DNA from: Tetrapyrgos nigripes
Taxonomy: Eukaryota > Basidiomycota > Agaricomycetes > Agaricales > Campanellaceae
Reading direction: 5' to 3'
Length of the DNA: 64,000 nucleotides
Assembly: GCA_013368315.1 (NCBI GenBank)
Contig: JAACJM010000009.1
Location: 62,001-126,000 of the forward strand
How positions within the stretch are numbered: the stretch's first letter is position 1; every line of letters begins with the position of its first letter. This document shows, in pieces, positions 36,005 to 46,334 of this stretch. The position numbers and the translations under genes are program-made. The notes below the pieces were generated by a model that saw nothing but the letters and a program-made list of their open reading frames with translations, did no database searches and was not told the origin of the DNA.

Positions 36005-39000
36005 TTATTTCCTCGACACGTGGGCACCGGAACCAGCCCCAGCATCTACCAAAACTGACTTGGGTCCTTTCTTCGCCATAGCCCACAAAAACACCAGTAT
36101 GATGATGACGAACTGTAGCCAGAGCCAGAGTTCCAGGACGACTGAACCAACTGTGACTTGCTGTTCGGTGGGAGCTGGAGTAGCAGAAGTAGCGGTGGGA
36201 GCTGGAGTAGGAGAAGTAGTGGGGATTACGGTTGAGAGTGTCGCAGAAGCAGCAGCAACGGCAGCAGTAGAAGGCTCCAATTCTCCTTCCTCCTGCTCGT
36301 GCTTTTCCTTGGTCGCCTTCGTCCTCGTCCTCTGTCGACGCCTAGGCTCAGTGTACAACTGGACCAAATTCGTCGAGGCTGGTGTCGTCGTTTTGACCTT
36401 CTCCTTCTCCATAACTTTCTCTCCGTTGACACTAGCGTTAGCCGCACCGGTATTCGCATCATCAACCACAGGTCCCGACAATACACTCCCACTCACACTC
36501 CTCGTAAACCTATCCATCATCGAATCCAACGCACTCGACATCGACGTCGGGATTTGCATCTGCATCTGCTTTTGCATTTGTTTCGGTATCTGCATCTGCA
36601 TCTGCACCTTAGCCGTCAAAGGCGACGCCAAAGAAGAAATAGAGAATGAATTCGGAATGGACAGTTGGGGTAGGGTTGGCAGAGAGCGTAGAGTTGGCAA
36701 CGATGGTAATGTGGGTAGAGAAGGTAAGGCTGGGAGAGGCGTGGCTTTGGGAGTTGGTTCGCTTTCGGGTTCGGATGAATCTTCTGTTAGATCTACGAAG
36801 ACGGGCTGGACGGGGACTGAGAGCGATGACGAAGATGAAGAGTCCATCTTTGAAAAATTCGCTTGCATAGGTGTATTCGTCGGGGTCACCTTGTCCTGGT
36901 CTTCAGAACTTCCTTCACCCTCGCTTTCGCTTTGACCATCACCACCAAACACAGGCAAAAGCATCCTCTGCTTCCCTTTGCCTTTACCCTTCCCACTGAC
37001 ACTACCCAAATCCCTGGGATCCTGGCTGGTGCTTTTCTGTCGCTGACTCAATGTCGAGCTCGGACTCGCATTAGGAGTGGAATTCGCACTCGCACTTGGA
37101 GTCTCAGGCGCCAACAAACTTTCCCGGTCTCCAAACCTCCCATCAACCCATCTCGCAGTCCTCATCCTCACAGTTTGAGACATCTTTCGGTATCGTTGCT
37201 GCTGTTTTTCTTTGGACATGGGAGAGGGTGAACTTGTACTCGTACTCGAAGCCGGAGTACCATTGTTCGAGCCAGATCCGGGAAATTTGATAGGAGTAGG
37301 AGGTTCCAACGTCAACTGTGGGTTCTGGTTTGGAGTCAGACCGCCAGTGTGAAGCTGAGTCTGAAGCTTGGGTAGGATACCGGGACCAGGCACAGACGCA
37401 GAATCCTGCTCAGTCACAGTGAGCAGTCCCAACCCTTCTTCCTTCTCTTTCGCCACTTGCCCCTGCCCATCTTCACCAAAACCACCAACATTACTCAAAA
37501 TCCTCGACGACATCAAGCTCGGACTCGGACTAGGCGATTCACTCCCGAACCTCAAATCATACAGACTACTCGTCCTCAAATGATGACTGGGCGATACCTC
37601 ACCATCACCCCACGCATACACGTCCATTTCGCTGGAAAGAGGGATGCGTAGGCCATTAAAAGGGTTCATCCTGCTATCGGTGCTATATCGGCTGTCTGTA
37701 GGCGAGGACCTACCAGAAGACGACTGGTATTCTTCAGGAGAGAGCGTTTGGGGGTTGGTCTGAGAGCCTAGGTTGTGAAGGTGTAGGCTGAGGGAAGAGA
37801 GAGCTGGGGAAACTGGAGAGGCTTCGTCTATGGGACTGGGAATAGAAGGATCTCTTTCTGGGGTTTCAAAGGCCCCAAATATCGATTTTCTAGGATTATG
37901 ACCCGAGGTGCTCGAGTTTGTTCTCGTCATGGTGCCATTGACAGAAGGATGATTGTGTTTCAATTGGGATGAGCCTGGGATGGGTGGTGTACCAAGTTCT
38001 CTCAACTCGGATATCTCCATGGGTATCATAGACTCTATAATCGACCTCCTGAAACTCCTAAAGCGAATGGTTTCCGAGTCAGAACGTTTGTGTGTGGGAG
38101 GTCGAGGTGTTGGTCGAGCAGTCGTAGTCGTAGCTGGCGTGTCGTTCATAGTTGTAGGAGCAAAAGTAGGGGTATGAGTGTTAGAAGTGTTATTACTGCT
38201 GTTTGAATCCGAATCTTCTTCAATGACAACTTCCTCGCTTTCCAGTCCTTCATAAACCTTCCCAAGACTAACGGTCTCTCTCTGAACCTCTGCAAGCTTC
38301 CTCGACGTATCAGCCTGCTCTGCCAATATCCTTGCGTTGGTCTCCTCCAACTCGGCCATCTTGGATAGTAGATGAGTTAGGAGGGTGCGTTCTTCGCCAA
38401 CTTCTTCCGATGTAGGCAAAGGGTACGAGGTAGACTCGGGGGAGTTCAGAGAAAACTGAGAACCAGAAGCAGAGGAAAAATTGGTCGCAGACGAGGTGGA
38501 AAGAGACAGGGCTCCCTTGGGGGCGAAATCCCTAATCGGCGATGCCTCGGGACCACTTTCTTCTCGAGGTTTCCTCCAGCCTGAGGAAGTAGACCTGCTC
38601 TGCCTAGCGTTGGAATTCGTGCTAGAATGCAACGAATGAGAGAGCTCCTCCCGCCCTTGGGCTTCTTTCTCGCGCAGATCCCTCACCGACTCCAGCTCCT
38701 GTCGCAGAGAACCAATCTCCTTTTCAAGCCTACGAAGCATACGTCTCCCTGCGAGATCAGTTGAAGCATTTTCAGCCTCAAGCTGTTCAATTTTGGAGAG
38801 AAGTTCCGCGTTTTGATCGGCTAAATGGGAGATTTCGGAAGAGGTCACTGAAACTTTGCGATAGTGGGTGGAACGGGCGCGGTGACTGACTGGAGATAAG
38901 GAGACTCTAGAGCCAGGATTTGAGCTAGGATAGGTTGAAGTAGGTGAAGATTGTAGGAAAGGGTCTGATAGTGATGAAGTGGTAGACGCTGGAGAAGGAA

Positions 39001-39469
39001 GAGCCGATGGAACCCGGTTGGGTGTGAGAGGTATACGAGACAAGAGAGCTTTGTGCTTGGACCGTAAAGATGTATTGTCTTGGTGTAGGGTCTTGTATAG
39101 CGATGAAGTACGGTCCAGTTCTGCGCCACGTTAGGATGGAACGGGACCAGAGCACAGAAGTCACTCACCGCTCTCCCGCTGCTTGATCACTCCGTCAGCT
39201 TTGAGGAGCAGCTCAGAAAGCTCTTCACGAGACTGCTCGTTGAGCCAATCGAAAACGTCTTGACTAGGACCATCCACCATCTGCATTGTCGCAGAGACGG
39301 GTGAGCCCAAAAGCGTCGCACTGAGTTGACGAGGAAAAGTCAAGGACGATGCATAGGAGGGAGGCGGGGATGAAGTCGACTTGTTCATGCCCTTCACCGT
39401 CGTTGCTGCTGAGCGTTTGAGCTGAGCAGGAGGGCGGGGACGAGGATTAGTTTGGTCGTTGGAAAGCAT
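36005..39469 (-). CDS. tail-anchored coiled-coil protein, Ser/Pro-rich, unknown function
   Basis: Two exons (39169-39469 and 36005-39120) join in frame (RES|ELDRTSSLYK) to give 1138 residues. The N-terminal 250 residues hold heptad-like stretches (QSREELSELLLKADGVI; NAELLSKIEQLEAENA; RRLEKEIGSLRQELESV; HLLSKMAELEETNARILAEQ). A long Ser/Thr/Pro-rich, probably unstructured region follows, with QMQMQIP-type repeats near residue 930. One hydrophobic span lies at the C-terminus (LELWLWLQFVIIILVFLWAMA), followed by about 25 polar residues. This is the layout of a C-tail-anchored protein facing the cytosol, as in organelle tethers or cytoskeletal linkers. I cannot assign a named family. Confidence 0.85.
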
Positions 39470-39705
39470 GATGGTAAGATTTCATATGCAACACAGAATC
39501 TTCCTGTACTCGCCTAGGGGTTTTTCATTTTACCCCACGTTGCGTACCTGGGACAGTTGGAGATAACTGAAACCGTTGAAGCGTTGAAGGGCGTCGACGG
39601 CCGCAAAAGTAAACTGTGTCACATTCTGCCAGATGAAACTTTGGGGAGAGATCCAGATACATACGACCGAAATGAGAACGAAAAATGCTACTACAGACCA
39701 GAACA

Positions 39706-39802
39706 GGGCTCAATCGGGAATTGAACCCGAGACCTCTCCCAGTGGACCTCGCGACCCGGACTTTCGCCCGAAGGGAGAATCATACTACTAGACCATTGAG
39801 CC
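39706..39802 (-). tRNA. tRNA-Pro(CGG) with a 25-nt intron
   Basis: On the minus strand the gene starts GGCTCAA at 39802 and closes with the pairing TTGAGCC plus discriminator C at 39706. The T arm is TCGGG-TTCAATT-CCCGA and the variable loop is AGGTC. The anticodon stem is CTCCC/GGGAG with loop TTCGGG...T, giving anticodon CGG (Pro). Twenty-five bases (CGAAAGTCCGGGTCGCGAGG plus TCCAC) interrupt the loop just after position 37, the canonical site for nuclear tRNA introns. Total length is 97 nt, leaving a mature 72-mer before CCA addition. Confidence 0.95.
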
Positions 39803-39899
39803 GCGCCTAACTCCGGCATCATTCTGCTATGACGTCTGTCTGCCCTTCAACTTGCCCGGTTCTTCACGCGTCTCAACTCTCTTCTTCAAAACACCCAAA

Positions 39900-40533
39900 A
39901 TGCAAGGCTGGGAGGATGTCTACCTCGACAGTCGGAAAGCCGCAAAAACATGGCGTCCCAAATCAGGCGTACGTTCCTTCCCTTCTCAATCCCAATTTCT
40001 TCCCAGCTAACCAATCACCTCATGCATAACAGACCATGTCCCCAGGCCTCAAACGCGCTAGACAACCTTACCTAGTCAAAAACGTCATCACGGGTATCAT
40101 CCTCGGTGCATTTGTCGTCGGTGTATACACCTACTCCATCCGAGCCGTAAAACAAGATGAATTCGACGATATTGACGAAGAGGCAAAGGTTCAAGCGAAA
40201 GCACGGTTGGCGAGCATTGAGAGAATGCCAGTTTTGACGGTGGATGAGGAGAAGAAGACGATGCAGGCTGCTGCGAGGGCTGTTGCATCTTCTATTAAAA
40301 CTGGAGCGGGGGCTGCGAGCGCGTCTGGAGCTGGATTGGGGGAATCTGGGTTGGTCACTGAAGCTGTTCAGGCGAGTTCGAGTCAGGCTGCGTGGACGGC
40401 ACCTCGAGGGACACGGGGAATATTGCCCAAGTATTTGGATGGCATACCTGGTTTATTGGATCCCAATACTAGAACGCTGGTGTGGGGTGCGCCGCCGGTG
40501 GATAACATTGGAACGATGAGCAAAAGACAGTGA
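39900..40533 (+). CDS. COA3: cytochrome c oxidase assembly factor Coa3
   Basis: Two exons (39900-39968 and 40033-40533) give 189 residues starting MQGWEDVYLDSRKAAKTWRP. The ATG at 39900 was chosen because only its frame continues through the intron to TMSPGLKRARQPYLVKN. One membrane span follows (VITGIILGAFVVGVYTYSI), then RAVKQDEFDDIDEEAKVQAKAR. The R-x-R-P-x-L-V-K-N motif, the single span and the acidic EF-D-D-I-D-E stretch match fungal Coa3 (human CCDC56/MITRAC12). Coa3 sits in the mitochondrial inner membrane and stabilises newly made Cox1 with Cox14. The C-terminal 80 residues are an Ala/Gly/Ser-rich extension ending in a conserved-looking YLDGIPGLLDPNTRTLVW. The tRNA-Pro gene ends 98 bp upstream. 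Confidence 0.88.
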
Positions 40534-40835
40534 GGATGTCTCTATCTAATTTACATTTACATCCTTACTTTCACCTTCCTACTCTAATAATGACTATATA
40601 TCACACCATACTCAGTGCTCACTGAAACAGGATAATATTCAATGACGGTATATTCCACAGAAAGCATTCCGATAGCAATAAGTAATAGCGATAGTGATGA
40701 ATGGTAGGAGGGGAGAAGGGGAAGTGATTGATGAAAGTTGAGAGAGAGAGAGATTGAAAATAAAATGCAACAAAAGATTGTGTACAACGACATCACCAAC
40801 GTACTCGAACAAACTGTGTAGCTTACACAAAATCT

Positions 40836-42664
40836 TTAACCCAACCCCCAAATACCAGCCTTACTCACACTCTCAACAAGGGCATCCACATTCCCCAACA
40901 TCGTACTCAGCAACTGTTTCTTCTGTTCGGTCGTCTTCGCATTGGCATTCGACTGAGGAGCCCTCTTGACTGGTTCACCATCACCATCACGATATTCTTC
41001 TTCCTGCAACCCCAGCCCAGACCTCGCTCTCATATGTTTCCTTATCCCTGCCCCTGGTCCTTGCCTAGATATCAACGATGCGTCCCCAGCAAAGCTATCC
41101 TCTCTCGAATGCCCATGTGCTGGACGATTCGGACTCTGCGGCACAAAATCCACATCCTTCTTCAACATCATCAACGCACGCGCCTGAACCTGAGCCTGCG
41201 CATGTCTGGGTTGTGACCTCGGTACATTCACAGGTAACCTCGGTTTCTGTTTCTGAGATGGGGTTCTAGGTTCAAAAGCCGGTTGTAGTGGGGGGGAACT
41301 AGGAGGAGTGGTGGGAGGAGGTAATGGCATCGGCGTGTATTTCTTGGGCGAAGAAGACGCAGAAGAAGGCGCTGTTGATGTTGTTCCATTAGAAGATGTG
41401 GAAAGGATGGAAGTAAAAGAAGTAGCTGAGCTCGAAGAGACAGAGCGTGTAGTAGATGTCGCATTAAATTCAGCTGGGTTGAAGGTGCCTGAACCCACAG
41501 AGCCTTCCGAACTTGAGCCTGAACCTGTGGTTATTCCGGCAGATGAAGACGAAAAGGCGTAGGTTGATGAGCCGTAACGAGAGATGGGTCTACTGGGGGT
41601 ATTGTTGATGAATGGTTTCTTTTTCCTGGTCTGGGATGCACGGTACGGTGTCGTAGGAGCAGTGGGAGGAGGGGTTGGTTCAATGAGTGGCTGTTGAGAA
41701 TGCAAATCTGCGGTAGTTTCGTCCATGAGGTAAAAGTAGAGGAACTCCATGCACTTCATCCTAGGCATCCTCATTCAGCGTTCAAAGTAGAGAAAACAGA
41801 AATCGGGTAGACATACCGGACTTCTCTTGGAGTACCAGCCCGTTTGAGAATTTTGACAATAGCTTGGACACCGTTACATTCCTCAAAGATCCGCAAAGCG
41901 GAACACGAGTCCACCAAGACGCATAACAACGTGTCAAGCACCACAGCTGTTAAAAATATTAGCTGTCCAGCACTCTTGGTAGTTGTAGCAGTAGAAGATG
42001 GTGATGCGACGTGTCGAGAGGCTAAAAGCAGATCGACTAAAATCTGAAGAAACGCTCTTTTGAGTACAATATGTCGAAAGAGAAGATGTACCACTCACCT
42101 CGATGTTGCGCGCACGACCAAGGAAAGCTTTGGATGGAGGATGACTGAGAACAATTCCTTGAATGACGGAAAGAGCGGGTAGGAGCTGTGATGATAGTTC
42201 CGAAGCCTCGTGTTTTTCTTCGTCTAATTGCAAAGTCAAAGCCCGTTCACCACATAGGCTAATGCCACTTACCAGAAGACTGCACTCTTCCAGAGAGGCA
42301 CTCGAGTTTCGGACAGCATGCGCTTATCCAGGGAAGCAGTCTGCAAGGAACTGGAATGCGTTCGTCATGGTATTGAGAAGGGCACGCGACAACAAATGGT
42401 CATGGTAGACTCACTATTGCATTCAAAGGTATATTGCAAAGCTAGGATATGCTCGAATTGAGCGGTTTCCTTAGAGATACTTGCTGCTGCAAGGAGGTTC
42501 TCCAGTTTCGTAAGGACGGCCGATTTGGCATTTGAGGAGACACGAGGAGAGTTGACCTGCATGGAAGGTTGATATTACAAATGTTTGGGATGAGCGAGAA
42601 ACAAGCCTACTTCATCCAAGGCATCGTGAAGTTCGTTACGCGTGGACTCGAGAGAGACGTCCAT
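40836..42664 (-). CDS. CDC14: Cdc14-family septation initiation network protein
   Basis: Starts MDVSLESTRNELHDALDE at 42664 and runs through about five short introns. The N-terminal helical domain includes KSAVLTKLENLLAAASIS, LSVIQGIVLSHPPSKAFLGR, VVLDTLLCVLVDSCSALRIF and EECNGVQAIVKILKRAGTPR, leading to MKCMEFLYFYLMDE. A Ser/Pro-rich central region follows. The C-terminus carries KKQLLSTMLGNVDALVESVS and ends GIWGLG. This matches the fungal Cdc14 family (S. pombe SIN component that binds Sid1 kinase); it is unrelated to the Cdc14 phosphatase. It would help couple mitotic exit to septation at spindle poles. The gene is divergent from the first FAH gene across 214 bp. Confidence 0.9.
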
Positions 42665-42738
42665 GATGGAATTTGAGAGTTGGAGCTTTCGATTTTGACA
42701 CTGGCAGTGGTTTACTTTTTTTCAAATTCAACCTGTTA

Positions 42739-42754
42739 CCCTAACCCTAACCCC
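42739..42754. repeat. short interstitial telomere-like repeat
   Basis: CCCTAACCCTAACCCC lies in the 214-bp divergent promoter between Cdc14 and the first FAH gene. The unit equals the basidiomycete telomere repeat TTAGGG read on the other strand. Such telobox motifs can be binding sites for Myb-type telobox proteins. Confidence 0.7.
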
Positions 42755-42878
42755 GGTGACCTAGTACTTACACGTGTTCGACGCGTTCCAAGAGGTCACT
42801 TGATCGTGCATCGCGACGGCTCTCCGTTGCCTTTTCCACCATCATGGACCGGGAAATACTGCTGATTGCTTTACCATC

Positions 42879-44197
42879 ATGGCTCCCATTCGAACTGTGC
42901 GCAGAGCTTTCCTTTTCCTGTTATTTTCTGACTTTTGGGATATAGCAATGGACACGGTTGATTCGCTTTGTGGCCGTAGAGACCTCTGATGTCCATATTG
43001 GACAACCAGTTGACCCGAATTTAGATGGTGGGTAGCTAGCCTGTTTCTCTGAGCGTTATTCAACCATCCTAGTTGGTCTCGCTGCACACCAGGGGAAACC
43101 TATTAAAGCCTACGAAATTTACGGGTAGGTTACTGTTATCTTTGGCTTTCACGTCTGCTCACAGGACAGTAGGTCTGCACTCGATCCTGCAGCTCAAGTA
43201 ACGAACAAGGTCCTCACCGTCCAGCACTTGTTAGCTCCGCTTTCAAGGGAAGAAGTTGGATTCGTGCGCTGTTTAGGTTTGAACTATTCCGACCACGCGG
43301 TAAGTGCTCTTGCCTCACGTTGAGGAGATTTTCTAACCTCTGGACATTGTCACTAGGCTGAAGCCAATCTGCCAAAGCCAGCGTAGGCCCATGTTCCTTC
43401 TCTATGCATGCATAGTTTTGACTGAGCTGTTTGCTCACAGTTTCCCTGTTCTCTTCGTCAAACCGGTGACGTCACTCATTGGACCTAATGCAACGGTCAT
43501 CATTCCAGCAGCTGCTCAACCTCCCCAGGAACACCTACCCGATTATGAAGTAGAACTGACCATCGTCATTGGAAAAGCTGCCAAGGACGTATCTGAAGCT
43601 GAAGCACTCGACTACGTCCATTCATATACGGGTGCCAACGACGTGGGTCTTGCGAATTCCGGTAGACTTCACGAACTGACCTGGTTGAGAACAGGTTTCC
43701 TTCCGTAAACACCAAATGGCTGTCTCTCAATGGTGCTTCTCCAAGGGCTTTGGTCGGTCGCGATGTTCTTTATCGAATACAAAGTACTAACGCGCCCATA
43801 GACAACACCAACCCATTCGGTCCCTGCTTAGTATCCGCTTCTTCCATACCTGACCCCCAAACTGTCCCTGTCAAGTGTACTCTCAACGGACAAGTCGTAC
43901 AAGATGGCACAACAGCGTAGGCGTCCCATTTCTTCCCTCATTCTCTATGTTCATGAACCATTTTTCAGAGATCAAATATTCAATGTGAGACAAACTATTG
44001 CCCATCTCTCGCAGGGTACTACGCTTCAACCCGGGTCTATCATCTTGACCGGAACCCCAAAGGGCGTTGGCTTCGTCCGCAAACCTCCGTTGTACCTCAA
44101 GGACGGTGATCATATGAGCGTATGGCTTGGAAACGGGATCGGAACATTGGTGAATGACGTGAAGGAGGAGAGACCGGTATTGAAAGCAAAGCTGTGA
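42879..44197 (+). CDS. fumarylacetoacetate hydrolase-family protein, tandem copy 1
   Basis: Starts MAPIRT at 42879; after an intron the frame continues QWTRLIRFVAVE. The core shows GLNYSDHA and AEANLPKP, then LFVKPVTSLIGPNATVII, the metal-binding segment DYEVELTIVIGKAAKDVSE, SFRKHQMAVSQWCFSKGFD and the C-terminal GSIILTGTPKGVG. These are hallmarks of the FAH superfamily, whose members cleave C-C bonds or decarboxylate acylpyruvates and oxaloacetate using a divalent metal held by the Glu/Glu/Asp cluster. It is a close tandem duplicate of the next gene, 282 bp downstream. It carries an extra intron after the KAYEIYG segment that the second copy lacks. The exact substrate cannot be told; acylpyruvate or oxaloacetate is an inference. 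Confidence 0.85.
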
Positions 44198-44479
44198 TAG
44201 CACTCAGTCTGTGTGATCTCTGTTGTCTCTTGAATCGAATCTTTGTCACCTGACCTATATCGTTCATTGTCACCGGGAGAACATCGGGACGAACGGATTG
44301 AAGATGAAATGCAAAATCGTCCGTCTGGACCCGTCTGACTGCTCGACAGCATATTTAGATTGATGGGCATACGTGTTCGTCTTCCGAATTGAGCCTCAAA
44401 AACCAATGGTGTAGTTTTCAAGCTTCTAACACACCCTGACGTTGGATTATCCCACTACACTTCCAAATCGTTAGCGGCA

Positions 44480-45815
44480 ATGGCACCCATCAAAACGGTA
44501 AGTAAGGATGTTTAGAATTCTACATGTTCTGATATCTTTATTTTCAGCAATGGACGCGTCTAATACGCTTCGTGGCAGTTGAGACATACAACGTACACAT
44601 TGGACAGCCTGTTGACCCAGAACTCGATGGTATGGAAGAATTTACTAGCTACGTGAATCTTTTCCTAACTCGTCTTTCAGTCGGACTAGCAGCACACGAA
44701 GGCAAAACGATCAAAGCCTACGAAATCGTCGGGGCATCCCCACTGGACCCAGCTGCTTCAGTTACCAACAACATACTAACTGTCAAACAATTGTTGATCC
44801 CACTATCGAGGGAACAGGTTGGATTGGTACGCGGTTTGGGATTGAACTACTCTGATCATGCGGTATGCGTCTACTTGCCATGAGCAAAGTTCTGCTTGTT
44901 TAAGCTCAGCCTCTCCTTTGTTTAGGCCGAAGCCAACCTTCCCAAACCCCCGTATGTTAAAGGCTCTGTTTCTGCAAAGCCTTGCACTAAAGCGCCATGA
45001 TACAGTTTCCCCATCCTCTTCGTGAAACCTGTCACTTCCCTCATCGGACCCAACGCTAGCATCATTATACCGCGTGCTGCTCAACCACCGGAAGAGCACT
45101 TACCTGACTACGAAGTAGAATTGACGGTTATCATCGGGAAAGCAGCCAAAGACGTGTCCGAAGCCGACGCATTAGACTTCGTGCTTGCTTATACTGGCGC
45201 TAATGACGTATGTATGCTTATTTCAAGTTGTTGTGCAATACTTCCAATGATTTGATTCACTCATATCTGGTTGATTAGGTCTCTTTCCGCAAACATCAAA
45301 ACGCCGTTTCTCAATGGTGTTTCTCAAAAGGATTCGGTTCGTTCTTCCTTCCAGCTGGAAATACCCAAATTGCCAATCTTATGTGTTCTTCAGACAACAC
45401 AAATCCATTTGGTCCCTGCCTAGTATCTGCCACGGCCATCCCTGACCCGCAATCGGTGCCATTGAAGTGTACACTGAACGGTCAAGTAATGCAAGATGGT
45501 ACCACCGCGTAAGCGTTTAGCTCTCTCTCTCTCTCTCTACATCTTTCAATTTGAACTCAAACGACGCAAATATCTCTTCCAATCTTGTTCAGAGACCAGA
45601 TCTTCACCATTCGAAAAAGCATCCAGTGGCTTTCACAAGGCACGACGCTGGAACCCGGTTCTATCATCATGACTGGGACGCCCAAAGGTGTGGGATCAGT
45701 GAAGGAGCCCCCTGTGTATCTCAAGGATGGTGACAGTACTGCAGTTTGGTTGGGGAATGGAATCGGTACCTTGATAAATGACGTGAAGGAGGAGAAGCTT
45801 GTATCAAGAATATGA
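44480..45815 (+). CDS. fumarylacetoacetate hydrolase-family protein, tandem copy 2
   Basis: Starts MAPIKT at 44480, spliced to QWTRLIRFVAVETYNVHIGQ. It has the same layout as copy 1: GLNYSDHAAEANLPKPPF, PVTSLIGPNASIIIPRAAQP, DYEVELTVIIGKAAKDVSEA, SFRKHQNAVSQWCFSKGFDN and GSIIMTGTPKGVG. The metal ligand cluster (E-x-E in YEVEL) is intact. The exon coding KAYEIVGASPLDPAA is continuous here but split in copy 1. It ends KLVSRI at 45815. Both copies look intact, so neither is an obvious pseudogene. The FAH family assignment is firm and the substrate is not. Confidence 0.88.
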
Positions 45816-46334
45816 TGCTCGTACATGTAATATATTTGTACTATTTCTCTGTATCTGTACTTGCGTATCTACCGATATAGCTGGATGTGTTGCCTGTGGG
45901 TCACGATCGTAGAGTTTACTTGCTATTGACAATACAACGCCTCCTTATCAACATTTTATCGGTGTTGACTAATATATAGTAGTACTGGTAGATATTCGAA
46001 ACAGTACTCAAAGTACGTTGTAACTTGTATGTATCCATACCCATCGCTCCATAAATCCATAGCTAAGTCTAAATCCATAGATGCATGTAATAATACCATA
46101 TGTTCTATATCTAAACCCAGACTTATATCCATCCACATGAAATCCCAAATCCCAAACCAAATCCCAAAAAGAAAACCAAAGACGAAGGAAAGACGAGGAT
46201 CTCCTGCAGAATAACAACAACGTACATACACCCCAAATCACTAACCTTCACCCCAACCTTAACCCCTTCCCCAAATTCACCCGCTCAGCCTTCGGCCTTC
46301 ACCTTCACCTTCACCTTCACCTTCACCTTCGCAT
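45816..46334. other. intergenic, convergent 3' ends
   Basis: Lies between FAH copy 2 (+) and the LysM-only gene (-). It is A/T-rich with no gene recognised, and ends in a hexanucleotide repeat at 46297-46330. Confidence 0.6.
46297..46330. repeat. CTTCAC hexanucleotide microsatellite
   Basis: Five to six tandem copies of CTTCAC start at 46297 and end five bases short of the stop codon of the LysM-only gene, so the repeat would lie in its 3' UTR (read as GTGAAG on the sense strand). Confidence 0.85.

Noticed and set aside
36060..36935. A 291-residue plus-strand open frame
   Set aside because: Antisense to the long tail-anchored coiled-coil gene, whose frame is longer, splices cleanly and has heptads and a C-terminal anchor.
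40836..42664. Cdc14 phosphatase
   Set aside because: No phosphatase signature (HC-x5-R) is present; the helical N-terminal domain and the LSTMLGNVDALVE ending match the unrelated SIN protein Cdc14.
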